Part shown: positions 26,860 to 36,400 of the stretch, piece after piece
Layout of the letters: each line of letters starts with the position of its first letter
Numbering within the stretch: position 1 is the first letter of the stretch
NCBI GenBank assembly: GCA_029959545.1
Contig: JASCPH010000001.1
Span: forward strand, 116,255 to 180,254
Direction of reading: 5' to 3'
DNA length: 64,000 nt
DNA from: Microbacteriaceae bacterium PS02066
GTDB lineage: Bacteria > Actinomycetota > Actinomycetes > Actinomycetales > Microbacteriaceae
Translations under genes and position numbers: made by a program
Notes under the pieces: model-generated
What the model was told of the DNA's origin: nothing
The model's input: only the letters and a program-made list of their open reading frames with translations
The model's database searches: none

Positions 26860-26921
26860 GTTGATGTATGTCAACGATTGAGTTGGGTCAACTATATGGT
26901 CAATCGTTGAGACGCGTCAAC
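26860..26921 (-). promoter_or_regulatory. MFS-marR promoter with nested MarR-type operators
   Basis: On the minus strand a -35 TTGACG (26920-26915) and a -10 TATAGT (26896-26891) are separated by 18 nt. Two palindromes of the same design, GTTGA-N6-TCAAC, lie at 26906-26921 (over the -35) and 26860-26875 (just downstream of the start point). Between them are AGTTG-N3-CAACT (26881-26893, over the -10) and a CGATTGA/TCAATCG pair (26875-26906). This is the layout expected for autorepression by the MarR protein. Confidence 0.7.
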
Positions 26922-27073
26922 TATTCCTGTCCGGGCCGATTCCCCAACTGTTCGAGGGACCGTCCGGGGCGACGTTTCGCGTCCCTCGAACCCCGATACG
27001 AGGGCGGGGGCGGCGAGGAGCGGGGGCGGCGAGGGGTGGGGGAGAGGGCGCGCGGGGGCTCCGGCGGACGGGG
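26922..27073. other. Intergenic, G-rich low-complexity stretch
   Basis: This gap contains no open frame of coding character. From about 27000 it is strongly G-rich on the + strand (runs of GGCGGGGGCGGCGAG type), directly after the stop of the convergent-facing nuclease gene. No regulatory site was recognised beyond the MFS promoter to its left. Confidence 0.5.
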
Positions 27074-27733
27074 TCAGTCGCTGAAGACGAGCGCGCGGTA
27101 CTCGCGACGCTGCGGAGCCTCCGTGGCCGGGGCCGGGGCGGGCGCGCGACCGCGTGTGGTGCGCAGGTGCAGCTCGTCGATCAGGGCGGTCGCAAGGCGC
27201 ACGAGCTTGCCGATCTCTACTTCGTCGCGCTCGACCCATGCGCACCGCGGCTCGTCGTCGACCGGAACGAAGCCGTCGTGCTGCTCCCAGGCGACGAGAG
27301 TGCGTTCGGCTCCGAGCACGTGCTGCTGCCACCACACCTGGCGGAGGTAACCCCGAGGGATCGACCGCCACGACTTGTTGGTCGTCTTGATCTCCGCCAG
27401 CGTCACCCGGCCTTCGGCGTCGACGGCGATGCCGTCGGGAGTTGCAAGATGCCGCTTCTCCACGACCGCGTGGAACAGCGCGGATGAGGGCTGGATGCCG
27501 TGGGTCGCCGCGACCCAGGCGGCGATCTCGGGCTCGCGGCGCCGACCGTGGTCGGTGTAGGCGTTGCCGGAGAACCTCGAGCCGCCCAGCTTCTGGTCGG
27601 CGGCCTTCGCGATCGCCCGCTCGCTCGTGAGCGAGGCCACATCCGTCGCCGTGATGCCGCGTGAGCGCGCCCGGATCCACGCCACCCGATCGCGGGAGTC
27701 CGCGACGATGCGAGCGGCGAGTTCGGGGGTCAC
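27074..27733 (-). CDS. YqaJ-type viral recombinase / RecB-like nuclease family protein
   Basis: A 219-residue restriction-endonuclease-fold nuclease. The core elements are present: GITATDVASL near the N-terminus, the helix glutamate in HGRRREPEIAAW, the Asp of TPDGIAVD and the catalytic LAEIKTTNKSW (E-x-K), then YLRQVWWQQHVLGAERTLVAW. Relatives are phage lambda-type exonucleases and chromosomal copies of uncertain role. It stands alone without recombinase or phage genes. The start is the GTG at 27733 with TACCCT at leaderless spacing. Confidence 0.85.
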   Translation of the reverse strand: MTPELAARIVADSRDRVAWIRARSRGITATDVASLTSERAIAKAADQKLGGSRFSGNAYTDHGRRREPEIAAWVAATHGIQPSSALFHAVVEKRHLATPDGIAVDAEGRVTLAEIKTTNKSWRSIPRGYLRQVWWQQHVLGAERTLVAWEQHDGFVPVDDEPRCAWVERDEVEIGKLVRLATALIDELHLRTTRGRAPAPAPATEAPQRREYRALVFSD

Positions 27734-27739
27734 CTCTCG

Positions 27740-27745
27740 AGGGTA
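27740..27745 (-). promoter_or_regulatory. -10 box (TACCCT) of the YqaJ-type gene
   Basis: On the minus strand TACCCT ends 6 nt before the GTG start, a leaderless arrangement with a GTG codon. Confidence 0.5.
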
Positions 27746-27844
27746 CGCCCGGTCGCCGACCCCCTCGAGAGCGACATGCGCCCATCAGCGCGCCGCGGCT
27801 GACATTTGGAACGGCTGGGAAACGGGTAAGAAATCTCTGAACCC

Positions 27845-27850
27845 TAGGGT
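27845..27850 (+). promoter_or_regulatory. Candidate -10 box (TAGGGT) of the M1-nucleotidase gene
   Basis: TAGGGT lies 54 nt before the ATG at 27905, giving a normal leader. No clear -35 was found. Confidence 0.35.
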
Positions 27851-27904
27851 CGGGGCCGTTGCACCTTCCTCGCGCTCTCGCGCCCGCGTCGACCCAGGGG
27901 GCCC

Positions 27905-30900
27905 ATGTCCGACTCCACACTCCGACCGCACCGCCGTGGCCGGATCCTCACCGCAGCCCTCATCGTCGGAGCCGTTGTCGCGGCGTCGGCGGTGGCGACC
28001 GTCCCCGCCGGCGCCGCGGAGCCGACGGTCGGCGCACGCACGGCGGGCGACCCGCTCTTCCCGAACGTCGGCAACGGCGGCTACGACGTCACCCACTACG
28101 ACCTCGACCTGACGTACCGCGCGAACGACGACGTCAGCGCGGTCGCCACGATCGAGGCCACCGCCCCGGCGCCGTTGTCGGCGTTCTCGCTCGACTTCGA
28201 GGGCATGACCGTGGAGAGCGTGACGGTGAACGGAGCGCCCGCGCAGTTCTCCCGCGAGCAGGATGCGCAAGCCACGCTCTTCAAGCTCGACATCACCCCC
28301 GCTGCCCCCGTGAGCGGGTCGTTCACGGTCGCCGTTGTCTACTCGGGAGCCCCCGTCGAGCACATCGACGCCGACGGTTCGTCGGAGGGCTGGGTGAAGA
28401 CCTCGGACGGTGCGACGGCGCTGGGGCAGCCGATCGGGGCCATGGCATGGTTCCCGCAGAACAACGCGACGGCCGACAAGGCCACCTATGACATCAGCGT
28501 GACCGCCCCCACCACGGCCGGAGGCAACCCGCTGAGCGTGGCGAGCAACGGCGAGCTGATCGGCAAGACGGTCGACGCGCAGGCGGGGACCACCACGTGG
28601 GACTGGCAGCAGCGCAAGCCCATGGCGACCGAGCTCTCCGTCCTCTCGATCGGGCGCTTCAACGTCCTCGAGGGCGACATCACTCTCGCCAGCGGTCGCA
28701 CGCTGCACGAGTGGAGCTTCGTCGACCCCACCATCAGCACGAACACGCAGAACACGATCAACACGCGGCGCGGAGAGATCAAGCAGATCATCGATTGGCT
28801 CGAGACCAAACTCGGCCCCTATCCGGGCAACAGCGTCGGCCTCATCGTCGACCGCGTGGGCGTGGGGTACGCGCTGGAGACGCAGGACCGTTCGTTCTTC
28901 GACGGCAGCGTCGGAGCGAGCACACTCGTGCACGAGCTGGTCCACCAGTGGCTCGGCAACGAGGTGACACCGACGGACTGGTCTCACATCTGGCTCAACG
29001 AGGGCGCTGCGGAGTTCTTCACGGCCTACTACCGCTACGGCGTCGGCCTTACCCAGACGACTCCGGAGAACGACTCCTTCAGCTACTGGAGCGACGCGCG
29101 TAATGACGGCCGCTGGGGAACGCCCACCGTCGGCTTCACAGACCCGGCGGAGCTCTACGACTGGCAGGTCTACAACCGCGGCAAGTACACCCTCGGCGCG
29201 CTCATGACCGTGATCGGCCGTGACGCCTTCGACGCCACCTACGCCGCCTGGACGAAGGCGCACGCCGGCGGCGCCGCGGACACCGACGACTTCATCGCCC
29301 TCGCAGAGCAGGTCTCCGGCCGCGATCTCGGTGCCTTCTTCCAGGACTGGCTGCTCGACGCGGACAAGCCCGCGTGGCCCGCGATGTGGACCGCCGCCGT
29401 CACGAGCGACGTGCCCGCGGGTGAGACGGTGCTTCCGGGCGACACCGCGACGCTGACGCTGAAGGTCGAGAACACCGGACGGGTGGACCTCGCCGGCGCG
29501 ACCGTGGTCGCGGATGCGAGCTCGTTGCTCGCGCAGGCGTCGATCCCGGCCCTTCCGGCGGGCGTCGTTCGCAACGGCACCACGCTCACCTGGTCGATCC
29601 CCACCACCGCGCCCGGTGCGACCGCATCCGTGGAGATCGCGGTGAAGGTGGCCGCAGACGCGCCAGGCGGCGCGGTCTCCGTCCCGATCACCGCGCCGCA
29701 GCTGGGCTCGACCCTTGCCGCGGCTGAGGCGGTCGTCCAGATCGCCGGACCCGTCCCGCTGAACCTGCTCAACATCAACGACTTCCACGGGCGCATCGAC
29801 CAGAACACGGTCAAGTTCGCGGGGACGATCGAGCAACTGCGCGCACAGTACGGGGAGGAGAACACCCTGTTCTTCTCCGACGGCGACAACATCGGCGCGT
29901 CGCTTTTCGCCTCCTCCTACTTCGACGACGAGCCCACCCTCGACGTCCTGAACGCTCTGGGACTGAAGGCCTCCGCGGTCGGCAACCACGAGTTCGACAA
30001 GGGCATCGCCGACCTCCTCGGTCGCGTCACCGACAGCGCCGACTTCACCTACCTGGGCGCGAACGTCTACGACGCCGAATCAGGAGAGGTGCTGCTCCCG
30101 GAGTATGCGACCTTCACCGTCGACGGGCTCACGGTCGCCGTGATCGGCGCCGTCACGGAGGAGACGCCGAGTCTGGTCTCGCCCGACGGCATCAAGGGCG
30201 TCTCGTTCGGGGACCCCGTCGCTGCCGTCAACCGCGTGGCCGCGCAGCTGACCGACGGCGACCTCGACAACGGAGAGGCGGACGTCATCATCGCGGAGTA
30301 CCACGAGGGCGCGTCGGCGGGCACTCCCGACAACTCGACCCTCGAGCAGGAGGTCGCTCACGGTGGGGCGTTCGCCTCGATCGTCGAGGACACCTCCGCT
30401 GCGGTCGATGCCATCTTCACCGGTCACACGCACAAGCTCTACGCGTGGGAAGCGCCGATTCCGGGCACGGATCGCACCCGCCCGATCGTTCAGACCGGAA
30501 ACTACGGCGAGAACATCGGACAGGTCGTCCTGCAGCTCGACCCCGTGACGGGCGCCGTGGAGTCCTACACGGTGAAGAACACGGCGCGTACGGCCACCGC
30601 GGATGCGGATCTCGTTGCGGCGTATCCGCGCGTCGCGGCCGTGAAGCAGATCGTCGACTCGACGCTGGCCGAGGCCGCGATCGTCGGGAACAAGCCCGTG
30701 GGGTCGGTCGCCGCCGACATCACGACCGCCTTCAGCGGTGGCTCGTACGTCGATGGCGTGTATCAGGGAGGGGTGCGCGACGACCGCGCAGCGCAGTCGA
30801 CGCTGGGCAACCTCGTCGCGGACTCCATCCGCGATGCGCTGGCCGATCCGGCGCGCGGCGGAGCGGAGATCGGCGTGGTCAACCCGGGCGGCTTGCGGGC

Positions 30901-32050
30901 CGACCTGAGGTACGCCCCCGACGGCGTCATCACGTACGCCGAGGCGAATGCCGTCCTGCCCTTCGTGAACAACCTGTGGACGACGACTCTCACGGGTGCC
31001 CAGTTCACGAAGGTGCTCGAAGAGCAGTGGCAGCTCGACGACAAGGGGCAGGTGCCGTCGAGGCCGTACCTGCAGCTCGGTCTGTCGGAGAACGTCTTCT
31101 ACACCTACGACGCTGCGGCGGCGCAGGGCTCGCACATCACGGGCGTGTGGATCGACGGACAGCCGATCGACCCGAGCCGCGAGTACCGCGTGGGCTCGTT
31201 CAACTTCCTGCTGACCGGCGGCGACAACTTCCGCACCTTCACAAGCGGGACCCAGACGCGCGACTCCGGTCTCGTCGACCGCGACGCCTGGATCGACTAT
31301 CTGGCGGCGCATCCCGCACTGGAACCCGGCTTCGCCTCCCGCAGTGCGCAGGTGTCCGGTCTGCCGGCATCCGTCGTGGCCGGTGAAGCCGTCACCTTCC
31401 AGGTGTCGCGGTTCGACCTCACGTCGCTCGGCAGCCCCGCGAACACGACGCTGGAGCCGGCGATCGGTGAGATCGCCTACGCGCCCGTCCCTGTCACGAA
31501 CGGTGTGGCGGACGTGTCGTTGACGACGCCCAGCGACGTGGCCGGCCGTACGGTGATCTCGCTCACGGCACCGGACTCGGGAACCGTCGTCCGCGTACCG
31601 ATCAACGTGCGTCCCGCACTGCCGGGAACGGGAGGCGGAGTCGAGACGCCGGCGCCCGAGTCGGCGCTCACGCCCGCCACGCAGAACGCGGTGCAGATCC
31701 AGGGCGGAACGAACCTCCAGCCCGGTCAGACGGTCACGATCCATGTCGGCGAGGAGTACGCCGGTGACTGGGTGAGCGTCTGGCTGCGCTCCGATCCGGT
31801 GCTGCTGGGCTGGTACCGCGTGGACAAGCTCGGCAACATCACGGTGACCCTGCCCGCGGGCGTCGCCGGGGCGCACCGACTCATCGTGCAGGATGCGGAG
31901 GGCAACGTGATCGGTTGGCAACAGGTGCAGATCGGCGCGCTGCCCAGCACCGGGCAGGACGGCGGATCGATTCTGGGGCTGTCGCTGATGGCGCTGCTGC
32001 TGGTGGGCGTCGGTGTCTCGGCGCGCACGATCCGCCGCAGGCGAGCCTGA
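27905..32050 (+). CDS. Secreted fusion: M1-type metallopeptidase plus 5'-nucleotidase, LPXTG-anchored
   Basis: 1381 residues. A signal peptide (about 1-38) precedes an M1 aminopeptidase-like region with the zinc site HELVHQW (His343, His347) and the NEGAAEFF glutamate (Glu366). A beta-rich segment at about 495-615 leads to a calcineurin-like 5'-nucleotidase/UDP-sugar hydrolase beginning LLNINDFHGR (Asp626, His628), with GNHEFD, FTGHTHK and the C-terminal substrate domain. After a beta-sandwich tail come LPSTG (1346-1350), a membrane helix and RRRRA, a cell-wall sorting signal. It should sit on the cell surface and hydrolyse peptides and nucleotides. This fusion is not a standard arrangement, and its nucleotidase half is paralogous to the gene at 33465. 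Confidence 0.88.
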   Translation: MSDSTLRPHRRGRILTAALIVGAVVAASAVATVPAGAAEPTVGARTAGDPLFPNVGNGGYDVTHYDLDLTYRANDDVSAVATIEATAPAPLSAFSLDFEGMTVESVTVNGAPAQFSREQDAQATLFKLDITPAAPVSGSFTVAVVYSGAPVEHIDADGSSEGWVKTSDGATALGQPIGAMAWFPQNNATADKATYDISVTAPTTAGGNPLSVASNGELIGKTVDAQAGTTTWDWQQRKPMATELSVLSIGRFNVLEGDITLASGRTLHEWSFVDPTISTNTQNTINTRRGEIKQIIDWLETKLGPYPGNSVGLIVDRVGVGYALETQDRSFFDGSVGASTLVHELVHQWLGNEVTPTDWSHIWLNEGAAEFFTAYYRYGVGLTQTTPENDSFSYWSDARNDGRWGTPTVGFTDPAELYDWQVYNRGKYTLGALMTVIGRDAFDATYAAWTKAHAGGAADTDDFIALAEQVSGRDLGAFFQDWLLDADKPAWPAMWTAAVTSDVPAGETVLPGDTATLTLKVENTGRVDLAGATVVADASSLLAQASIPALPAGVVRNGTTLTWSIPTTAPGATASVEIAVKVAADAPGGAVSVPITAPQLGSTLAAAEAVVQIAGPVPLNLLNINDFHGRIDQNTVKFAGTIEQLRAQYGEENTLFFSDGDNIGASLFASSYFDDEPTLDVLNALGLKASAVGNHEFDKGIADLLGRVTDSADFTYLGANVYDAESGEVLLPEYATFTVDGLTVAVIGAVTEETPSLVSPDGIKGVSFGDPVAAVNRVAAQLTDGDLDNGEADVIIAEYHEGASAGTPDNSTLEQEVAHGGAFASIVEDTSAAVDAIFTGHTHKLYAWEAPIPGTDRTRPIVQTGNYGENIGQVVLQLDPVTGAVESYTVKNTARTATADADLVAAYPRVAAVKQIVDSTLAEAAIVGNKPVGSVAADITTAFSGGSYVDGVYQGGVRDDRAAQSTLGNLVADSIRDALADPARGGAEIGVVNPGGLRADLRYAPDGVITYAEANAVLPFVNNLWTTTLTGAQFTKVLEEQWQLDDKGQVPSRPYLQLGLSENVFYTYDAAAAQGSHITGVWIDGQPIDPSREYRVGSFNFLLTGGDNFRTFTSGTQTRDSGLVDRDAWIDYLAAHPALEPGFASRSAQVSGLPASVVAGEAVTFQVSRFDLTSLGSPANTTLEPAIGEIAYAPVPVTNGVADVSLTTPSDVAGRTVISLTAPDSGTVVRVPINVRPALPGTGGGVETPAPESALTPATQNAVQIQGGTNLQPGQTVTIHVGEEYAGDWVSVWLRSDPVLLGWYRVDKLGNITVTLPAGVAGAHRLIVQDAEGNVIGWQQVQIGALPSTGQDGGSILGLSLMALLLVGVGVSARTIRRRRA

Positions 32051-32071
32051 CCGCACGTCGGTATCGAGACG

Positions 32072-32103
32072 CGACCCCCGCCCGGTGATCCGGGTGGGGG
32101 TCG
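32072..32103 (+). terminator. Terminator hairpin after the M1-nucleotidase gene
   Basis: A 14-bp stem (32072-32085 with 32090-32103) with a TGAT loop and one wobble pair, 21 nt after the stop codon. Confidence 0.75.
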
Positions 32104-32121
32104 TGCGCTCTCTGCACGGAT

Positions 32122-32150
32122 TTGGGGCAACGGGCGACGTGGCGTACTCT
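32122..32150 (+). promoter_or_regulatory. rplJL promoter
   Basis: TTGGGG (32122-32127) and TACTCT (32145-32150) with a 17-nt spacer form a plausible sigma-70 promoter, predicting a leader of about 200 nt before rplJ. Confidence 0.5.
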
Positions 32151-32156
32151 GGTCAT

Positions 32157-32300
32157 AAGCCAAAGACCGCTGGTCATCGCTGTGCGTGCAAACGCGATGC
32201 GATCGAAGCTCTGCCACGCAGGGGCCCGCGCAGGTGACACTGAACTTCCTCCTTCGGGAACTGAGCTCCGTGCGCTTGCGCCGGAGCTTTTGTCATGTGC
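32157..32300 (+). promoter_or_regulatory. L10 leader (ribosomal protein autoregulation element)
   Basis: The transcript between the promoter and rplJ should fold into the L10(L12)4-binding leader known upstream of rplJL in many bacteria. It ends in an attenuator-like hairpin: AGCTCCG (32264-32270) with CGGAGCT (32282-32288), inner GCGC/GCGC pairing, then TTTTG. The position and layout fit the family; the conserved kink-turn was not verified base by base. Confidence 0.6.
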
Positions 32301-32360
32301 GGGTGGTCGAGGCCGACGCTCCGCCACCGCGGGGTGTCACGTTCACATCAAGGAGTGACC

Positions 32361-32849
32361 ATGGCGCAGAAGGATGCATCGGTCGCCGAGCTCACGAAGA
32401 ACTTCGAGGACTCGACTGCCGTTCTGCTGACCGAGTACCGCGGTCTGACGGTTGCCCAGCTCAAGCAGCTGCGCAACAGCATCCGTCAGGACGCGAGCTA
32501 CGCCGTGGTGAAGAACACGCTGACCAAGATCGCCGCGAACAACGCGGGGATCACGGCGCTGGACGAGGACCTCAAGGGTCCCTCGGCTGTGGCGTTCGTG
32601 CACGGTGACTTCGTCGCCACCGCCAAGGCTCTGCGTGACTTCGCCAAGGCCAACCCGCTTCTCGTGATCAAGGGCGGCATCTTCGAGGGCAACGCCCTGA
32701 GTGCCGACGAGGTCAACAAGTACGCCTCCCTGGAGAGCCGTGAGGTTCTGCTGGCGAAGGCCGCGGGCATGATGAAGGCGACGATGGGCAAGGCTGCTGC
32801 CACCATCGACGCGCTTCGCGAAAAGCTGGAGACCGCCGAGGCCGCGTAA
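32361..32849 (+). CDS. rplJ: 50S ribosomal protein L10
   Basis: 162 residues, normal length. The N-terminal RNA-binding half contains [20 protein letters not shown] and [13 protein letters not shown]; the C-terminal helix that carries L7/L12 dimers ends [10 protein letters not shown]. Together with L7/L12 it forms the stalk that recruits translation factors, and it usually represses its own mRNA through the leader. An AAGGAG ribosome-binding site lies upstream of the ATG. Confidence 0.96.
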   Translation: MAQKDASVAELTKNFEDSTAVLLTEYRGLTVAQLKQLRNSIRQDASYAVVKNTLTKIAANNAGITALDEDLKGPSAVAFVHGDFVATAKALRDFAKANPLLVIKGGIFEGNALSADEVNKYASLESREVLLAKAAGMMKATMGKAAATIDALREKLETAEAA

Positions 32850-32900
32850 GCGTCCGGCGAGCTCTTTCCCACACACCCCCACCTATCTAGGAGATACATC

Positions 32901-33284
32901 ATGGCGAAGCTCACCACTGAGGAGCTGCTCGAGCAGTTTGCCGGCCTGACCCTCGTCGAGCTCAGCGAGTTCGTGAAGGCGTTCGAGGAGAAGTTCGACG
33001 TCACCGCTGCCGCCCCCGTCGCCGTTGCCGGCGCTGCGGGTGCTGCTGGTGGCGCGGAAGAGGTCGAGGAGAAGGACTCCTTCGACGTCATCCTCGAGGC
33101 TGCCGGCGACAAGAAGATCCAGGTCATCAAGACGGTCCGCGAGCTCACCTCGCTGGGCCTCGGCGAGGCCAAGGCTCTCGTGGACGGCGCTCCCAAGCCC
33201 GTTCTCGAAGGCGCCAACAAGGAGACCGCCGACAAGGCGAAGGCCGCTCTCGAAGAGGCCGGCGCGACGGTCACCCTCAAGTAA
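32901..33284 (+). CDS. rplL: 50S ribosomal protein L7/L12
   Basis: 127 residues. The N-terminal dimerisation domain ([20 protein letters not shown]) and the alanine-rich hinge are followed by the conserved factor-binding domain ([36 protein letters not shown]). GGAGA precedes the ATG. It is co-transcribed with rplJ and followed by a terminator. Confidence 0.97.
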   Translation: MAKLTTEELLEQFAGLTLVELSEFVKAFEEKFDVTAAAPVAVAGAAGAAGGAEEVEEKDSFDVILEAAGDKKIQVIKTVRELTSLGLGEAKALVDGAPKPVLEGANKETADKAKAALEEAGATVTLK

Positions 33285-33300
33285 GGTCCTCACCTTCTTC

Positions 33301-33342
33301 ACGAAGGCCCCGGACGCGGTTTGCCGCATCCGGGGCCTTCGT
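33301..33342 (+). terminator. Terminator hairpin after rplL
   Basis: A 14-bp stem (33301-33314 with 33329-33342) with further pairing of GCGG/CCGC inside the loop, 16 nt after the rplL stop. Confidence 0.8.
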
Positions 33343-33425
33343 GCGTCCGCGCGTAGCACGTCTCGATGAGTGCAATCTCATCGAACCGTCATCTTCTCGT
33401 AAACCGCGGAAGGGGTCTCTCTTCG

Positions 33426-33431
33426 TAGTCT
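33426..33431 (+). promoter_or_regulatory. Candidate -10 box (TAGTCT) of the nuclease-nucleotidase gene
   Basis: TAGTCT lies 33 nt before the ATG at 33465, and the leader carries an AGGAGA ribosome-binding site. Upstream AT-richer sequence (33365-33410) fits a promoter region. Confidence 0.4.
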
Positions 33432-33464
33432 CCTGGTGTCCCCCAGCAGAAACTCAGGAGATCC

Positions 33465-36400
33465 ATGTCCCCCTCCCAGCCGAGGCGTCCGTTCGCGGCC
33501 CTCGCCTTCGGGATCGGAACCGCGGTCGTCGCGGGCATGTTCGTGCCCGCCGTCGCCGTCGCCGCCGAGCCCGCCGATGTCATCATCAACGAGGTCTACC
33601 TCAAGGGCGGAAGCGCCAACGCTCCGTTCAACAAGAAGTTCGTCGAGCTGTACAACGCCGGCGAGACCGCGCAGAGCCTGGACGGCTGGTCGCTCCAATA
33701 CCGTTCCGCCGATGGAACCGGGGGCCCTTCCGTCACCGAACCGCTGAGCGGCGTCATCGAGCCGGATGACTACTACCTGATCGCATGGAACGGCAACGGC
33801 GCCGTCGGCGCGGCGCTTCCCGTCACGCCGGACCTGTCCTTCGACAAGGGGTTCAACGCCTCCGGGACGACGGGCACGCTCTACCTCGCGGACACGACCC
33901 AGGCGCTGACGCTTCCCACCGGATCCGTCGTCGGCCAGCAGCACGTCGTCGACCTCCTCGGCTACGGCGCATCGAAGACGTTCGAGACGGGTGTGGCCCC
34001 GGTCACCGGGGCGAACAGCGTCCCCAACTCGCTTGCCCGCACGAATTTCGTCGACACGGACAACAACGCCGCCGACTTCAGCCACCCGGCACAGATCACG
34101 CCGCAGGCGTCTGCGACCTCGGGCACGGATCCCGACCCGGGCACGGATCCCGATCCCGGCGCGGACCCGGATCCGGGCACCGACCCCGGCACTCCCGCGG
34201 TCACGGCGATCGCCGACATCCAGCGCACGGGTGACGCGACGCCGCTGTCGGGCCAGGCCGTCACCACCCGCGGCGTCGTCACGGGCGCATACGCGACCGG
34301 CGGCTTCAACGGCTTCACGATCCAGACGCCCGGCACGGGCGGCGCGGTCGACGCCTCGCACTCCGCATCCGACGCCGTTTTCGTCTACGGCGGAAGCGGA
34401 GACGCCGGAGCTGCCATCGCCGCGAAGGCCCCGATGGGTGCCTACGTCGAGGTGACCGGTGTCGCCGGCGAGTTCAGCGGTCTCACGCAGATCAATGCCT
34501 CGGCGGGATCCGTCACGACGATCGACGAGCAGGTCGCGCCTGTCGCCCCGGTGCCGTTGGCCTGGCCCATCGCGCCGGCGGACCGCGAGAAGTTCGAGAG
34601 CATGCTCGTCGCCCCGCAGGGTCAGTTCACGGTGAGCAACACCTACACGACGAACCAGTACGCGGAGATCGGACTCGCCTCCGGCGACACGCCGCTGATC
34701 ACGCCGACGGACGTCGCGCGTCCGGGCACGCCGGAGGCCGCAGCCGTCGCGGCCGACAACGCCGCGCGCGGTGTCGTGCTCGACGATGGCGCGTCGATCA
34801 ACTTCCTGGGTGGAACCACCAACAAGGCCATCCCGCTGCCGTACCTGACCGACGTCGACGTCACCGTCGGTGGAACGGTCTCGTTCACTCAGCCGGTGAT
34901 CCTGGACTACCGCAACGGCGCCTGGAAGGTGCAGCCGACCACGCAGGTCAAGGCCGGCGATTCGCTGCCCGTCACCATCGGATCGGCGCGCGCCGCATCC
35001 GCACCCGACGCGGTCGGCGGAGACATCTCGATCGCCAGCTTCAACGTGCTGAACTACTTCACGACCACCGCTGCGGATGTGGGCTGCACGTCGGTCTACA
35101 CCGACCGCGACGGAAACCCCATCACGGCGAACCAGTGCCCGAACAACGGCCCGCGCGGTGCGGCCACTGATGTGAGCCTGAAGCGTCAACAGGACAAGAT
35201 CGTCGACGCGATCAACGCGCTCGGCACCGAGGTCGTCTCGCTCGAGGAGATCGAGAACTCGGCGGCCTTCGGCGAGAACCGCGATGCGGCCCTGTCGACT
35301 CTCGTCGACGCGCTGAACGCCGACCTCGGCAAGGACGAGTGGGCCTATGTTCCCTCGCCAACCCAGGTGCCCTCCGGCGAGGACGTCATCCGCACCGCGT
35401 TCATTTACAAGGCGGACGCGGTGTCGCCGGTCGGCGACTCCGTCATCGATCTCGATGCCGCCTTCGTCAACGCGCGACGCCCGCTCGCTCAGGCGTTCGC
35501 GCCCAAGGGTGAGACGGATGCCGCCTTCCTGGCGATCGTGAACCACTTCAAGTCGAAGGGCGACAACCGCGACAACCCTGCCACGGGTGACAACGCCAAC
35601 GGGCCGCAGGGCGCCTACAACGGCGACCGGGTGCGCCAGGCGCAGGCGCTCGTGGACTTCGCCGACGAGCGGAAGGCTGCTGCCGGGACAGACCGCGTGT
35701 TCCTGCTCGGAGACTTCAACTCGTACACGCAGGAAGACCCCATGCAGGTCTTCTACGCCGCCGGGTACACCGACCTCGGATCGCGCACGGGCAAGCACAC
35801 GTACTCCTTCGACGGTGCGAGCGGCTCGCTCGACCACGTGCTCGCCTCGCCCGCCGCGGCCAAGATGGTCACCGGCGTCGATGTGTGGAACATCAACGCA
35901 GGGGAGTCGATCGCGCTCGAGTACAGCCGATACAACTACAACGCGACGAACTTCTACGAGGTCTCGCCCTACCGGTCGAGCGACCACGACCCCGTCGTGG
36001 TCGGCGTCGCGTGGAACCCGACGGTGCCGATCAACCTGCTCAACATCAACGACTTCCACGGTCGTATCGACGCCAACACGGTGAAGTTCGCCGGGACGGT
36101 GGAGCAGTTGCGCGCCGAGTACGGCGACGACAACACGCTGTTCCTCTCGAGCGGTGACAACATCGGCGCCTCGCTGTTCGCCTCCTCCTTCGAGGACGAC
36201 CAGCCCACGATCGACGTGCTCAACGCTCTCGAGCTGAAGGCATCGACCGTCGGCAACCACGAGTTCGACAAGGGATTCGCGGATCTGACGGGTCGGGTGC
36301 AGCCGGCAGCCGACTTCACGTACCTGGGTGCGAACGTCTACAAGAAGGGCACGGACACTCCAGCTCTGCCGGAGTACGCCACCTTCGAGGTCGACGGACT

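Noticed and set aside
27074..27733. The YqaJ-type nuclease gene as evidence of a prophage
   Set aside because: No integrase, recombinase, portal, capsid or attachment-site repeats are nearby, and base composition matches the neighbours.
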